NCBI RefSeq assembly: GCF_030410485.1
Contig: NZ_JAUHHC010000002.1
Location: 806,001-870,000 of the forward strand
Length of the DNA stretch: 64,000 nucleotides
Origin: Roseateles violae
Lineage (GTDB): Bacteria > Pseudomonadota > Gammaproteobacteria > Burkholderiales > Burkholderiaceae_C
Direction of reading: 5' to 3'
In this document: one piece after another, positions 20,730 through 30,179 of the stretch
Position numbering within the stretch: the first letter of the stretch is position 1
How the letters are laid out: each line of letters opens with the position of its first letter
The notes under the pieces: generated by a model
Seen by the model: the letters and a program-made list of their open reading frames with translations, nothing else
Told to the model about the DNA's origin: nothing
Databases searched by the model: none
Position numbers and translations under genes: made by a program

Positions 20730-21767
20730 ATGAGCAACCCCAACGTGCGCCCCGCGCGCTGCCTGATTACTGGTGCAACGGGCTACATTGGCGGCCGCCT
20801 GTGCGAGCGCCTGGCCGCGCAGGGGCAACAGTCCTTTGTTGCCATGGCCCGCGGGGCGGTTGGGGCGGCGGGTCTGCGGGCCAGGGGCTACCAGGTCGTC
20901 GAGGCCGACCTGCTCCAGTCAGGGCAGGTTGCCAAGGCGCTGCGGGGCTGCGATGCGGTCGTCCATCTCGCGCTCGCTGGTCGAGGGCCGGAAGCAACCC
21001 GTCGCCTTGTCGAGGCCGCCATTGCGCAGAAGCTGAGCCGCTTCATCCACATCAGCACCATGTCGGTACATGGCCCGGCTCCGGGACCCGAGGCGGCACG
21101 GGAGGAAACGGCCCGTATCGGCCGTTATGGCAACGACTATTCCGACGCCAAGGCCGAGCAGGAGGAGATCGTCCAGGCGGCCATCGATCGCGGCGATCTG
21201 CCTGGCGTCATCTTGCGGCCGACCGTCGTCTATGGCCTGGGTGGGCATTTCGAGCTCGAGGTCATCAGGCAGGCGCGCGCGGGCGAGGTGACGCTGTTCG
21301 ACGGCGGGCAGGGCATCTGCAATGTGGTCTATGTCGATGACGTTTGTGACGCCATCGACGCGGCGCTGTGGCGCGACGAGGCCTTGGGCCAGGCCATGTT
21401 CATCAACGCGGACCGTGTCGTCTCATGGGGCGAGTTCATCCGCCGCTTTGCCGCGTTGGTGGAACCGGCGCCGCGCTTCAATGACATGTCTGCGGCCGAA
21501 GCCAAGCGTTACTGGGTCGAGCATCCGCCCGAGCCGATAGGAGGCCTGTCGACGCGGCTGCTGCGCAAGCTGAAGCGCCTGGGGGGCTGGCAGCCACCGG
21601 TAGCGCCCTGGCCGCCGCTGGGTCGCGTATTGCGCGAGACCTTCCCGATTGCCTTCACGAACGACAAGGCCAAGCGACTGCTCGGCTGGTCGCCGCGTGT
21701 GGATTTCGAGCAGGGCCTTGAGCTGAGTCGCGCTTGGCTTCAGTCCCAGGGGCAACCCAATCGATGA
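20730..21767 (+). CDS. NAD(P)-dependent epimerase/dehydratase (extended SDR)
   Basis: This 345-residue extended short-chain dehydrogenase/reductase has the cofactor motif GATGYIG at about residues 13-19 and the catalytic pair in YSDAK (about residue 133). The segment VVYVDDVCDAIDAAL is typical of nucleotide-sugar epimerases. The C-terminal part is longer than in 3beta-HSD-like proteins and the substrate is unknown. ATG 20730 was chosen because it places the Rossmann fold near the N-terminus. Its stop overlaps the oxidoreductase start (ATGA); the two and the next glycosyltransferase form a tight three-gene cassette. Confidence 0.82.
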   Translation: MSNPNVRPARCLITGATGYIGGRLCERLAAQGQQSFVAMARGAVGAAGLRARGYQVVEADLLQSGQVAKALRGCDAVVHLALAGRGPEATRRLVEAAIAQKLSRFIHISTMSVHGPAPGPEAAREETARIGRYGNDYSDAKAEQEEIVQAAIDRGDLPGVILRPTVVYGLGGHFELEVIRQARAGEVTLFDGGQGICNVVYVDDVCDAIDAALWRDEALGQAMFINADRVVSWGEFIRRFAALVEPAPRFNDMSAAEAKRYWVEHPPEPIGGLSTRLLRKLKRLGGWQPPVAPWPPLGRVLRETFPIAFTNDKAKRLLGWSPRVDFEQGLELSRAWLQSQGQPNR

Positions 21768-23164
21768 AGCCGCGGGTGGTGATTGTCGGTGCCGGCCTGG
21801 GTGGTTGCATGCTGGCTCATGGGCTGCTGGAGTCGCACGATGTCACCCTCATCGAGCGTGGTACCGAGCCCGTCGACCCGCGTTATCCGGTCGTCGACGT
21901 CGGCCGCCCGGCGGTCACCGAGCCGCATTTCGGCACCGGCCTCGGAGGCTCCACGCAGCTCTGGCACAACGGGCTGATCGAGATCGACGAGGAGATCTTC
22001 GCCACGCAGTGGCCGCTTCCCAAGTCGGCGCTGGACCCGTTCTACGAGCGAGCCTTCCCGCTGCTGTCGGGCATACAGATCGGGCAGGTGCGTGAGGCCA
22101 TCGAAGCGCTGCGTCGACTCTATGTCGAACTGGGCGTACCCGAGGGGCTGCTGCAAGGCTTGTACTACCCGCAGTGGCCGCGCAACGTGTGGAAGTCGCT
22201 TGGCTTGGAGGGGCGGGTCAAGATCGTGCGGGGTGATGTCGTCGATTTTCAAACGAATGCCGCCGGCGCGATCGCCAGCCTCGCTGCCGTGGAGGACGGC
22301 CAGCAAAAGCAGATCGATGGTGACATCTTCGTGTTGGCAGCCGGCGGCCTGGGGTCGCCGGCGCTGCTGCAGAAACTTGCGGCGCGGCTGCCGTTGCCGG
22401 GCCTGCGGCATGCGGGCTGCCACTACGAAGACCATCCGATGGGCTTCGTCGGCGAGGTGGAGGTGACGGTGCCGCTGTATCGGCTTTGGAACTATCGCGT
22501 GCCCGGCACCGACGGAAATCTGCGCCTGCCCTTCGTCGTCAAGCGCGGCGGTATGCATGTGTCCTTCCAGCTCAGGCCGGCGGCTAGCTATTACCGCGAG
22601 AGCCGCCGCGAACGAGTGGGCAGCGTCCTGAACGAATTGCGACGCAACCCGTGGAACCCGCTGCATTACTTGAAGCTGCTGCGGCATTGGGATGATGTGC
22701 TGGACATCCTGTCCTTCAAATTTGGCATCCGTCTTCCCACCCGAAATTACACGCTGCTGATGTGCGCCCAGATGCCTGCCGCCCCCGAGCTGTCGATCTG
22801 GGGCGAGGAGGGGGTTCTCAAGCGCCGCTGGCAACTGTCGCAGGACTACCAGCGTGACCTGGGCGATTCGGTGCGCGATGTGCTGGCCTGGCTCGCGCCG
22901 GTGACGCGGCGCTCCCGGGAATTCCCAGGCTGGCTGGATGAACTGCGAACCGGGGCCCATCACTCCGGAACCGCGCGGATGTCGGAGGCAGCCGAAAGCG
23001 GTGTTTGCGACGCGGATTGCCGCGTGCATGGCTTGCCCAATCTTTATGTGTGCGACGGCTCGCTGATTCCTGCCAGTGGCATCGCCAACACCGGCCTCAC
23101 CATCGCTGCGCTAGCCCTGCGCCTGGCCGAACACCTGCGTTCACGAACCGCTTCCTACTCATGA
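21764..23164 (+). CDS. GMC-family FAD-dependent oxidoreductase
   Basis: This 466-residue flavoprotein has the FAD-binding motif VGAGLGGCMLAHGLL at the N-terminus. The GMC C-terminal block contains HHSGTARM (a His in the usual catalytic position) and CDGSLIPASGIANTGL before the final helix. In the family, GMC enzymes oxidise alcohol groups, including those of sugars. Here it probably oxidises a sugar or lipid-linked sugar during glycan assembly, which is inference from context. It overlaps the epimerase and the glycosyltransferase by 4 bp on each side. No signal peptide or membrane anchor is apparent. Confidence 0.8.
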   Translation: MKPRVVIVGAGLGGCMLAHGLLESHDVTLIERGTEPVDPRYPVVDVGRPAVTEPHFGTGLGGSTQLWHNGLIEIDEEIFATQWPLPKSALDPFYERAFPLLSGIQIGQVREAIEALRRLYVELGVPEGLLQGLYYPQWPRNVWKSLGLEGRVKIVRGDVVDFQTNAAGAIASLAAVEDGQQKQIDGDIFVLAAGGLGSPALLQKLAARLPLPGLRHAGCHYEDHPMGFVGEVEVTVPLYRLWNYRVPGTDGNLRLPFVVKRGGMHVSFQLRPAASYYRESRRERVGSVLNELRRNPWNPLHYLKLLRHWDDVLDILSFKFGIRLPTRNYTLLMCAQMPAAPELSIWGEEGVLKRRWQLSQDYQRDLGDSVRDVLAWLAPVTRRSREFPGWLDELRTGAHHSGTARMSEAAESGVCDADCRVHGLPNLYVCDGSLIPASGIANTGLTIAALALRLAEHLRSRTASYS

Positions 23165-24282
23165 CTCTGAGCATCGGTCTTATTGCCCGCACATTGAACG
23201 CGCCGCATTTGCGCGGCACGGGCCGTTATGTCCAGGAACTGCTGAAGAACACCGGCGCTGGCGACGGCGTGCGTTGGACCGCCTTCGGTGGCGACCCGTC
23301 GCAGCCCTTTCGCGTGCCGGCCTGTCTGCAGGGGCGGGCCGAGGTGTTCGACTTCCGGGGCGACCGCTTCCACCTTTGGGAGCAACTCGGCTTGCCGCTG
23401 CGCCTGCGTCGTGGTGGCATCCAGCTGCTGCATGGCGCCGAAAACACGCTGCCGGTCTGGCAGCCGGTGCCGTCCGTCGTCACCATCCATGACACCGTGT
23501 TGTGGGCCGAGGCCGGACAGGGCATGCCGAATCATCGTTACCTGCACAATACACAGCGTCTGGCGTTGCGTCACTGTGCCCATGTCATCACGATCAGCGA
23601 GTCATCCCGGCGCGATATCGCGCAGCGCTGGCCCTTCCTGTCGGACCGCCTGACCGTCATCCCGCACGGCATTGCGGACGACTTCTTCGGCGATCTGCAT
23701 GCGCCTTTGCCTGCCGTGCTGCGCAAAGCCCTCGGCGACTCGCCCTATCTGCTTTATCTGGGCGGGGCGCAGGCGCGCAAGCGCTTCGACTGGGCATTGG
23801 AGTTGCTCGCTCGCAGCGGCCGGGATGATCTGCACCTCGTGGCTTGTGGCTTTGGCGCCGGCACCGCGCCGCTGGATCGCATTCCCGAATCACTGCGCAG
23901 CCGCGTCCACTTTGCGCCTTTCGTGGAGGACGGCGAGCTCGTCTCGCTGTATCGCGGCGCGCAGGCCGCGATCTACCCGACCCTCTACGAGGGCTTCGGC
24001 TTCCCGGCCGTCGAGGCCCAGGCGGCTGGCACGCCGGTGCTCTTCAGCCCGGTCAGCAGCCTGGTGGACCTGGTCGGCCCGCTGGCGTGGACGAACGAAG
24101 TGGAGGATTTCGATGGCTGGCTCGCGTCATTGCGCGAGGTGCTGGCCTTGCCGGCGCACGCGCGCGCCGAGCGGGCGGCCGAGGGCGCCGCTTGGGCGCG
24201 GCGTTTTTCCTGGCGCCGCAGTGTCGAAGCGCATTTCGCCGTTTATCGCGAGGTGATCGAGCGCACTGGCAAACGGCGCTAG
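23161..24282 (+). CDS. Glycosyltransferase family 4 (family 1-type annotation)
   Basis: This 373-residue GT-B enzyme starts SIGLIARTLNAPHLRGTGRY, where the RGTGRY loop is the acceptor-side signature of mannosyltransferase-like GT4 proteins. The donor side has LYLGGAQARKRFDW and YPTLYEGFGFPAVEAQAAG. It should transfer a hexose onto the glycan being assembled. ATG 23161 overlaps the GMC gene stop by 4 bp. It ends the cassette and converges on the minus-strand GT2 gene 80 bp away. Confidence 0.86.
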   Translation: MTLSIGLIARTLNAPHLRGTGRYVQELLKNTGAGDGVRWTAFGGDPSQPFRVPACLQGRAEVFDFRGDRFHLWEQLGLPLRLRRGGIQLLHGAENTLPVWQPVPSVVTIHDTVLWAEAGQGMPNHRYLHNTQRLALRHCAHVITISESSRRDIAQRWPFLSDRLTVIPHGIADDFFGDLHAPLPAVLRKALGDSPYLLYLGGAQARKRFDWALELLARSGRDDLHLVACGFGAGTAPLDRIPESLRSRVHFAPFVEDGELVSLYRGAQAAIYPTLYEGFGFPAVEAQAAGTPVLFSPVSSLVDLVGPLAWTNEVEDFDGWLASLREVLALPAHARAERAAEGAAWARRFSWRRSVEAHFAVYREVIERTGKRR

Positions 24283-24362
24283 GCGCGGTGGCCGACAAAG
24301 CTTGGCCGGTATTTGCCTGTGCGCCACAGCCGCGTCCAGGCAGCGGACGACAAGGCCGATCT

Positions 24363-25307
24363 TCAACTGCTGCGCCTCGCGTCGGGCAGCCAGGAACGCA
24401 GCAACAGTTTCCAGCCGAGCCAGTGGCCGGGCCGCACGCGCAGTGCCTCGCGCGCGCTGCGCCGTGCGGCATGGCGCTGGCCGGCTTCCAGCTGGGCGTA
24501 GGCAAACTCGCTCCAGCTCCCCGCCAGTCCGTTGCGCACCGCTGCTGCGTCGGCTTGGCGGCCGTCCGGTCCGGCCAAGCCCCAGACGTCGAGCGCACGC
24601 TGCACCACGCGGCCGCGATAGTTGTCGCTCGGCATGCTGCGCGTGATGCTTGCCGGATGCTGGCGATACAGCGCCAATGGGCGCGAGACGCGTTCGATGG
24701 AGGTCACGCGCGAGGTACGCAGCCATAGGTCGTAGTCTTCGCCGATGCGTAGCTCGGTGTCGAAGACGCCTGTCTCGTCTAGCAGGCTGCGCTGCACCAA
24801 CACGGTGGAGGTCCAGACGACGCAATCCAGCAGCAGTTCCGGGTACAGCCAGCCGGTCGCACCGGTCCACTTCGCCGCTTGGCCGGACTCGGCCGCGAGA
24901 TGTTGTAGCAGGGCAGGGTCGGGTTGCGGCTCGGCGCTGGTCCAGACGTACCAGGCGGTGTAGCTCATGCGGCATCCCTGAGAGGCTGCAATGGCCTCGA
25001 ACTGCGCGCTCAGCTTGCCGGGCAGCCAGATGTCATCGGCATCGCAGAACGCGACCCAATCGCCGGTCGCAGCTGCGATGCCGGCATTGCGGGCGGCGGC
25101 CACACCGGCGTTGGCGCGGCGAATCAGCCTGACCTGCGGGAACTCGCGCTCGATGCGTGCCACCGAGTCGTCGGTCGAACCGTCGTCCACGACGATGACC
25201 TCGAGTTCGGCGCCGGTCTGCCCCAGCACGGAGCGCAGCGTAGCGGCAATGTAGGGCTCAGCGTTGAAACAGGGTATGACGACGCTGACGCGATGCAGGG
25301 CGCTCAT
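24363..25307 (-). CDS. Glycosyltransferase family 2
   Basis: This 314-residue GT-A enzyme begins VSVVIPCFNAEPYIAATLRS, then VIVVDDGSTDDSVARI, with a DXD-type motif in FCDADDIW (about residue 90). The later QHPASITRS region is common in this family. It should transfer a sugar from a nucleotide donor to a glycan acceptor on the cytoplasmic side. It is the downstream member of a minus-strand pair; only 3 bp separate it from the upstream secreted TPR gene, so the two are probably co-transcribed even though their base composition differs. Confidence 0.88.
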   Translation of the reverse strand: MSALHRVSVVIPCFNAEPYIAATLRSVLGQTGAELEVIVVDDGSTDDSVARIEREFPQVRLIRRANAGVAAARNAGIAAATGDWVAFCDADDIWLPGKLSAQFEAIAASQGCRMSYTAWYVWTSAEPQPDPALLQHLAAESGQAAKWTGATGWLYPELLLDCVVWTSTVLVQRSLLDETGVFDTELRIGEDYDLWLRTSRVTSIERVSRPLALYRQHPASITRSMPSDNYRGRVVQRALDVWGLAGPDGRQADAAAVRNGLAGSWSEFAYAQLEAGQRHAARRSAREALRVRPGHWLGWKLLLRSWLPDARRSS

Positions 25308-25310
25308 GCG

Positions 25311-26060
25311 TTACTGGGAGGCGTCGGAAGGGGCGGAGTCGGGCTGGGCCGGTGCCGAGGCGGCGTCGACCGCGGGCTTAACCCAGCGGCCAACGGAATT
25401 GAGCCGCTTTTGCAATTCCGGGCTCGGGAAACCTAGTTCCATGGCCCTGTGCGCCTGGGTGAGCGCCTTGCCATATTCCTTCATGTCGAAATACAGCATG
25501 CCTGCGTTGAAATGGGTGAATCCATTGTCCTCCGCTTTTTCTACCACCTGATCAATAATCTTCAGCGCTTCTTGCGTGCGATTTCGAGAGATCAAGAAAT
25601 TCGCATATTGCATGCGAAACACAAGATCATCCGGCACGAAGCGGATACCCCGAAGGAAATAGCATTCCACTGACATTGCTGCTGTCGAAACCGGATCCTG
25701 CTTCAGCTTCTCCGACAAACGCATCATCGAGACGATCGCGCGCGGATGATTGGGAAAGGCGCCCAATGTGTAGCTTATGTCTCCGCCAGGTGGTCCTGTC
25801 ATGCCAGCGCGCAATGACTCGACCTGCGGTGTGAAATGATGGTCCTCGACAATATCGCGCCGCCCCTGATTCGCGGTCCGATAATCGAATGGACCGTAGT
25901 GACTAACTGGATATTGACCGCAACCGGGCGGAGCCGGCGCCTTGTTTTCCGTAGCTGCATGGGCGAGTTGCCCCGACAGCGCCAGTCCGAGGAACATGCC
26001 CTGTAGCGAATGCGATAGCAGGCGGCGCATATCAATTTGAATGAACATATTTTTTGCCAT
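25311..26060 (-). CDS. Secreted TPR-like protein of unknown function
   Basis: This 249-residue protein has a signal peptide: a basic start, a hydrophobic stretch LQGMFLGLALSGQ and a probable cleavage after AHA near residue 35. The mature part has helical repeats resembling tetratricopeptides between about residues 105 and 215, with LVFRMQYANFLISRNRTQEA and FNAGMLYFDMKEYGKAL. The tail is Pro/Ala/Ser-rich. Periplasmic TPR proteins in glycan loci often organise assembly or export complexes, but no specific role can be assigned. The gene is much less GC-rich than its neighbours (27 of 60 bases on the line starting 25561), which suggests recent acquisition. Confidence 0.7.
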   Translation of the reverse strand: MAKNMFIQIDMRRLLSHSLQGMFLGLALSGQLAHAATENKAPAPPGCGQYPVSHYGPFDYRTANQGRRDIVEDHHFTPQVESLRAGMTGPPGGDISYTLGAFPNHPRAIVSMMRLSEKLKQDPVSTAAMSVECYFLRGIRFVPDDLVFRMQYANFLISRNRTQEALKIIDQVVEKAEDNGFTHFNAGMLYFDMKEYGKALTQAHRAMELGFPSPELQKRLNSVGRWVKPAVDAASAPAQPDSAPSDASQ

Positions 26061-26265
26061 GCCAATGTCCCAGCGTTTGCGGATCTGATTTTCGACTCTC
26101 GGAGCGTTGTCTTGCCGGCCTGTCAGAGCAGGAACAAGCCCAGGGGCACGCAGGCCTTTCCCAATCCATGAGCGTGATCGTCATCTTCCGTCAGGCCGTG
26201 CGCCAGTGGGATTGACGAGGCCGACCTTACTTGATTTTCCCTGCGCGCTTCAGGGACGCAAGGGG

Positions 26266-27834
26266 TCAAGGCAACTGATAGACAACGACCTTGCGGCCTG
26301 GACCCGCCAGCTTGCGGTAGATCGAGGCCGGCAGCCGTTGCTGCAGACCCAGCGCATCCACCAAGCCAGTCAGCGGCTTGTCGGCCTCCTGCCGGCTCCA
26401 GAGCATCTTCCAGTCGGGCTGGGGGCTGTAGCGTCCCGCTTCGGTGTCGCTCTTGATCGACTTGTTGAAGCCGCGCCGCGTATTCTCGGCGTAGTGAAAA
26501 TACTGCTGGGCGCCGCCTTGCGGTGGGCCGACGACGAGGCGGCTGCAATCCTGGCCGGACCAGCGGCAGAAGTAGTACGCACGCCGCGCCGTCTCCGGAT
26601 CAACGCTCAGCGGTCCCGTCGACTGGGCCAGATAGCCCACGAGCATCCGTTCGCCGAAGCGCGGATTCTTGTCGTCCAGGCTGATCAGCAGCAGATTAAC
26701 GGCGAGGAACAGGGCGGCGGCGATGAGCAACAGCGGCTTGCGCGCCGGCCACAGCGCGAAGCGGGCCCAGATGGCGACAATCAAGGCCAGCAGATAGGCC
26801 ACGACCATGAAGTAGCGCGTCAACAGGACCAGGTCGCGCAGCAACACGGCCGAGAACAGGAACCAGCCGAGGGCGAACACGGCGAACAGGCGGGCGGCCA
26901 CCAGCGGTGCGCTCATATCCCGGCGGTGCGTGACGCAGCACCACCACAGCGCGGGCAGGCTGAACCAGCCGAGCAGGCTGAAATCGTGATGGGTCAAAAA
27001 CATCAGCAGGGGATCCAGCGCCTGATGCACATGGAGCGTGCCGCCCTGGGCCAGCTCGAACACGCCGACTCTGACCCGGTCGCCGTTGAGCGGGGCGAGG
27101 CCGGCACCGCCGGCGGCGATCGGCGCCAGCATGGCCAGGCGGTAGAGCGGATTGCCGGCCGCGGCCCAGTAGTACAGGCATTCCAAGCCGATGGCGCCCA
27201 GGAATCCGATGGCCATGATCCAGTACTGGGCGCGCGGGATCCGGTAGCCGGCCAGGAAGAGCAGGAGGAAGCCGATGATCAGGCCGCCGGTGACTTCATG
27301 CGCGCCGAAGGCCAGCGCGGTGCTGGCCCCCGCCGCGACCAGCAGGCCGAAGCGTTGTTCGCGCTGCGTGGCCAGCCAGAACAGCCAGACCGCCGCGGCG
27401 ACGAAGAACAGCTCGGGCAGATCGGCGGACGGAATCGTCGCCCGCGTGGCCAGCAGCGGCAGGCTGGCCATCAAGCAGCAAGTAAGCGTCGCGAAGCCGG
27501 CGCCGACCAGCCGCGACAACATCGGCAGCGTCAGCGTCAGCGTCAAAAGCAGGTACAGACAGGTGCTCAGCACGATGCTGAACTCCGATTCGCCGAACAG
27601 GCGGATCATCAGGCCGATCGGCAGCGCGATCACATAGCGCGAGGTCGCGAAGTCCGGCCCGACATATGGGAAGTGCGTCGCCCAGCCGGCGCCGGCCTGC
27701 GCATAGTAGCTGTCGTCGCTGGCGATGAAACCGGTCCAGGCCAGGCAGAGCATGGCGGCTGCGAAGACCCAGACCGAGGTCAACTGAGCGAGATGGGGGG
27801 AGGGCTGGTTCGGTGTCGTCGCGGTGTTTGACAT
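26266..27834 (-). CDS. GT-C membrane glycosyltransferase (PMT/ArnT-like, GT39/83 clan)
   Basis: This 522-residue protein has about 11-12 hydrophobic segments and a soluble C-terminal end. The first periplasmic loop carries an acidic pair in GFIASDDSYYAQA, in the position where PMT/ArnT enzymes bind the metal and lipid-phosphate sugar. It should transfer a sugar from a polyprenyl-phosphate donor in the periplasm. The frame stays open up to 28080, but ATG 27834 was chosen because the upstream part is Arg/Pro-rich and unlike a membrane N-terminus. The GT2 at 32.6-33.6 kb could supply a polyprenyl-P-sugar donor. Confidence 0.78.
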   Translation of the reverse strand: MSNTATTPNQPSPHLAQLTSVWVFAAAMLCLAWTGFIASDDSYYAQAGAGWATHFPYVGPDFATSRYVIALPIGLMIRLFGESEFSIVLSTCLYLLLTLTLTLPMLSRLVGAGFATLTCCLMASLPLLATRATIPSADLPELFFVAAAVWLFWLATQREQRFGLLVAAGASTALAFGAHEVTGGLIIGFLLLFLAGYRIPRAQYWIMAIGFLGAIGLECLYYWAAAGNPLYRLAMLAPIAAGGAGLAPLNGDRVRVGVFELAQGGTLHVHQALDPLLMFLTHHDFSLLGWFSLPALWWCCVTHRRDMSAPLVAARLFAVFALGWFLFSAVLLRDLVLLTRYFMVVAYLLALIVAIWARFALWPARKPLLLIAAALFLAVNLLLISLDDKNPRFGERMLVGYLAQSTGPLSVDPETARRAYYFCRWSGQDCSRLVVGPPQGGAQQYFHYAENTRRGFNKSIKSDTEAGRYSPQPDWKMLWSRQEADKPLTGLVDALGLQQRLPASIYRKLAGPGRKVVVYQLP

Positions 27835-28140
27835 GCGCTTGTCGGATTCTCTAGTCGATTCACGGGCGGACGGGCGGGAGCGCGGCGTCCCGTGACGAGG
27901 CCGCAGAGCCTCGTCGCCCATCGCTTCTTCTTCGTCGCGGGGCGAATCGGGCTGCCGACGGCTCCTCCTGCAGCCTGGGCGAGGCCCGCGGAGCATAGCC
28001 CAAGGCCCGCTCGAATTGGGCACCGCCCCCGCGCTTAGGGTGTTGCCGCATCGAGGGCCGGGAAGAATTCTCCGTATCATCGCCCGGGGCGTCCGAAGCA
28101 GTCTGTGCGGCGACCTTCGTCATCGCTCGAGTGGGGCCTC
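27835..28140. other. Divergent intergenic region without genes
   Basis: About 306 bp separate the divergent GT-C transferase and acyltransferase genes. The open frame extending the GT-C gene is judged non-coding because its translation is a low-complexity Arg/Pro/Ser series. The stretch should hold both promoters. No confident -35/-10 pair, operator or RNA could be recognised by eye. Confidence 0.4.
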
Positions 28141-29229
28141 ATGAGACTTTCGGAACTGGCGGCTGGGCGCGACAACAATTTCAATCTGATCCGCCTGATC
28201 GCCGCCGGCGCCGTCGTCTTGGGCCACAGTTTCGTGCTGAGCAGCGGCACGGTCAGGTCCGACCCGCTGTGGCGGCTGGTGGGCATGGAAATCGGGACCG
28301 TCGCCGTCGACGTTTTCTTCGTCATCAGCGGCTTCCTGGTCACGGCCAGTCTGCTCGGCCGCGACAGCTTGGTCGACTTCTTTTGGGGGCGGGCGCTGCG
28401 GATCTTTCCGGGCCTGTGGCTGATGCTGCTGCTGTGTGTCTTCGTGCTCGGCGTCGGCATGAGCACGCTGAGCGCGGCGCAATACCTGGCCGACCCGCGC
28501 ACCTACCGCTACCTGCTGAAATGCGCGACGCTGCTCGGCGGCGTCGAGTTCCGCTTGCCGGGGCTGTTCGAGAGCAATCCCTACCACGGCGCCGTCAACG
28601 GCTCGCTCTGGTCGATGCCTTACGAGATCAAGATGTATCTCGGCCTGGCACTCATCTGGGCGGGCGCGAGCCTGCTGAATCGCAGGTGGCGGCAGCGCTG
28701 GCTGGCCGCGGCGGCCGTGCTGGCCGTCATCGCCGCCGTGTTGCATGCGCTGTTGGACGGTGGGCAGGGCGGAGTCTGGCGCAATCACTTCGTCTGGCTG
28801 GCCGGCATGTTCGCCAGTGGCGCCGCGGCTTATCTGCTGCGGGCTCGTATTGTGCTGAGCACGCGGCTGCTGTTCGGCGGCCTGGCCCTGCTCGGGCTGG
28901 GCGCCCTGCTCGGGGGGCGTGTCTTCCTCCTCTCCTATCTGCTGACGCTGCCCTATCTGATCCTGTACCTCGCTCATGTGCCGGGCGGGAGGGTCCGCAA
29001 GTTCAACCGGCTCGGCGACTATTCCTACGGCCTCTACATCTACAGCTTTCCGGTCCAGCAACTGTTGCTGGCCCTGCTGCCCGGGCTGTCGGCCGCGCAG
29101 CTCTTTGCCACGTCCGCGAGCTTGGCGCTGATGCTGGCTGCGGCCTCATGGCATGGCTGCGAACGCCCGGCGCTCGCGCACAAGCCTGCGATGGGCCTGC
29201 TAACCCGCCGGCTCTGGTCGGGCTGCTAG
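28141..29229 (+). CDS. Acyltransferase-3 family membrane protein (OafA/NodX-like)
   Basis: This 362-residue polytopic protein of the AT3 family has about ten helices and no SGNH domain. It starts NNFNLIRLIAAGAVVLGHSF, with the family His, then VAVDVFFVISGFLVTASLL. It should O-acylate (typically O-acetylate) a sugar of the surface glycan. ATG 28141 was chosen over an upstream in-frame start because it gives the family N-terminus. The GT2 gene follows 47 bp later on the same strand. Confidence 0.88.
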   Translation: MRLSELAAGRDNNFNLIRLIAAGAVVLGHSFVLSSGTVRSDPLWRLVGMEIGTVAVDVFFVISGFLVTASLLGRDSLVDFFWGRALRIFPGLWLMLLLCVFVLGVGMSTLSAAQYLADPRTYRYLLKCATLLGGVEFRLPGLFESNPYHGAVNGSLWSMPYEIKMYLGLALIWAGASLLNRRWRQRWLAAAAVLAVIAAVLHALLDGGQGGVWRNHFVWLAGMFASGAAAYLLRARIVLSTRLLFGGLALLGLGALLGGRVFLLSYLLTLPYLILYLAHVPGGRVRKFNRLGDYSYGLYIYSFPVQQLLLALLPGLSAAQLFATSASLALMLAAASWHGCERPALAHKPAMGLLTRRLWSGC

Positions 29230-29276
29230 CCCGGGCCGCTCCCCACATCGTTGCCCTTCATTCAAGGCCCAGACTC

Positions 29277-30179
29277 GTGAGCGCTCCCCAGATCACTTTT
29301 GCGATTCCGTTCTATGGCAAGGTCGATTTCCTCGATCGCGCGCTGGCCAGCCTGCTCGCGCAGGACTTCGGCGACTGGCGCGCCATCGTCGTCGACGACT
29401 GCAGCCCGACGGACGAGGCCCGCCGGCTGGTGGAATCGCTGGCCGACGGCCGCATCGAGTATCTTCGTAACGAACGCAATCTTGGCCTTGCCGGGAACTG
29501 GAACCGCTGCGTGCAGCTGGCGCGCACGCCCCTCGTCACGCTGCTGCATGGCGATGACGAGTTGATGCCTCACTATGCCCGCCAAATGGTCGACGCACAT
29601 CGGCGCTGGCCCGATGCGGCGGCCGTGTTCTGCGCGGCCGCCATCATCGATGCGAAGGGCCGGCCGATGTTCTCGTTCCGCGACCATGTAAAGCGCTGGC
29701 TGCTGCCGGCCGCGCGGGAGCCGTTCGTGCTGGAAGGGCAGGCCGGCGTGAGCAGCCTGCTGCGTGGCAACTTCATCATGTGCCCGACGCTTTGCTACAA
29801 GAGAAGGATCTTCGAGGCGTTGGATTTCTCTGCGCGCTGGCGCATGGTGCTTGACGTCGACTTCTATCTGCGCGCCCTGATGCAGGGCTTACGCCTGGTC
29901 GGCATACCCGAGGTCGCCTATCGCTATCGCCGCCATTCGGAACAGGCTACCGCCGAGGCCGAGCGCAACCTACGCATCTTTACAGAGGAAATCGCGCTCT
30001 GGCATGAGACCGCCGATCAGGCGCGGACACGAGGATGGCAGACCTCGGAGCGCCTCGCGCGGCGGATGCACATCATCAAACTGCAACTGCTGTATTACAT
30101 CGCCGGCGACATTCTGAAGCTGAGGCTCGAGTCGGCGGGCAAGAAACTCGGGCTGCTCGCTGGGCTTTATAAGCCGTAG
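29277..30179 (+). CDS. Glycosyltransferase family 2
   Basis: This 300-residue GT-A enzyme has the N-terminus ITFAIPFYGKVDFLDRALAS and then VVDDCSPTDEARRL. The DXD motif is in LLHGDDELMPHYAR (about residue 90), with the acceptor-site region RMVLDVDFYLRALM. The reading frame is open far upstream through the acyltransferase gene in another phase, so a fusion was rejected. The start is GTG at 29277, with AAGG 9 bases upstream; no ATG lies before the first beta strand. The sugar is unknown. Confidence 0.82.
   Translation: MSAPQITFAIPFYGKVDFLDRALASLLAQDFGDWRAIVVDDCSPTDEARRLVESLADGRIEYLRNERNLGLAGNWNRCVQLARTPLVTLLHGDDELMPHYARQMVDAHRRWPDAAAVFCAAAIIDAKGRPMFSFRDHVKRWLLPAAREPFVLEGQAGVSSLLRGNFIMCPTLCYKRRIFEALDFSARWRMVLDVDFYLRALMQGLRLVGIPEVAYRYRRHSEQATAEAERNLRIFTEEIALWHETADQARTRGWQTSERLARRMHIIKLQLLYYIAGDILKLRLESAGKKLGLLAGLYKP

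Noticed and set aside
26266..28080. Longer GT-C protein starting at 28080
   Set aside because: The extra 82 residues are Arg/Pro/Ser-rich and unlike any membrane N-terminus; ATG 27834 gives the expected first helix.
28131..30179. One long + frame suggesting an acyltransferase-glycosyltransferase fusion
   Set aside because: Only its 3' third encodes the GT2; the 5' part is in a different phase from the acyltransferase and is Arg/Gly-rich noise.
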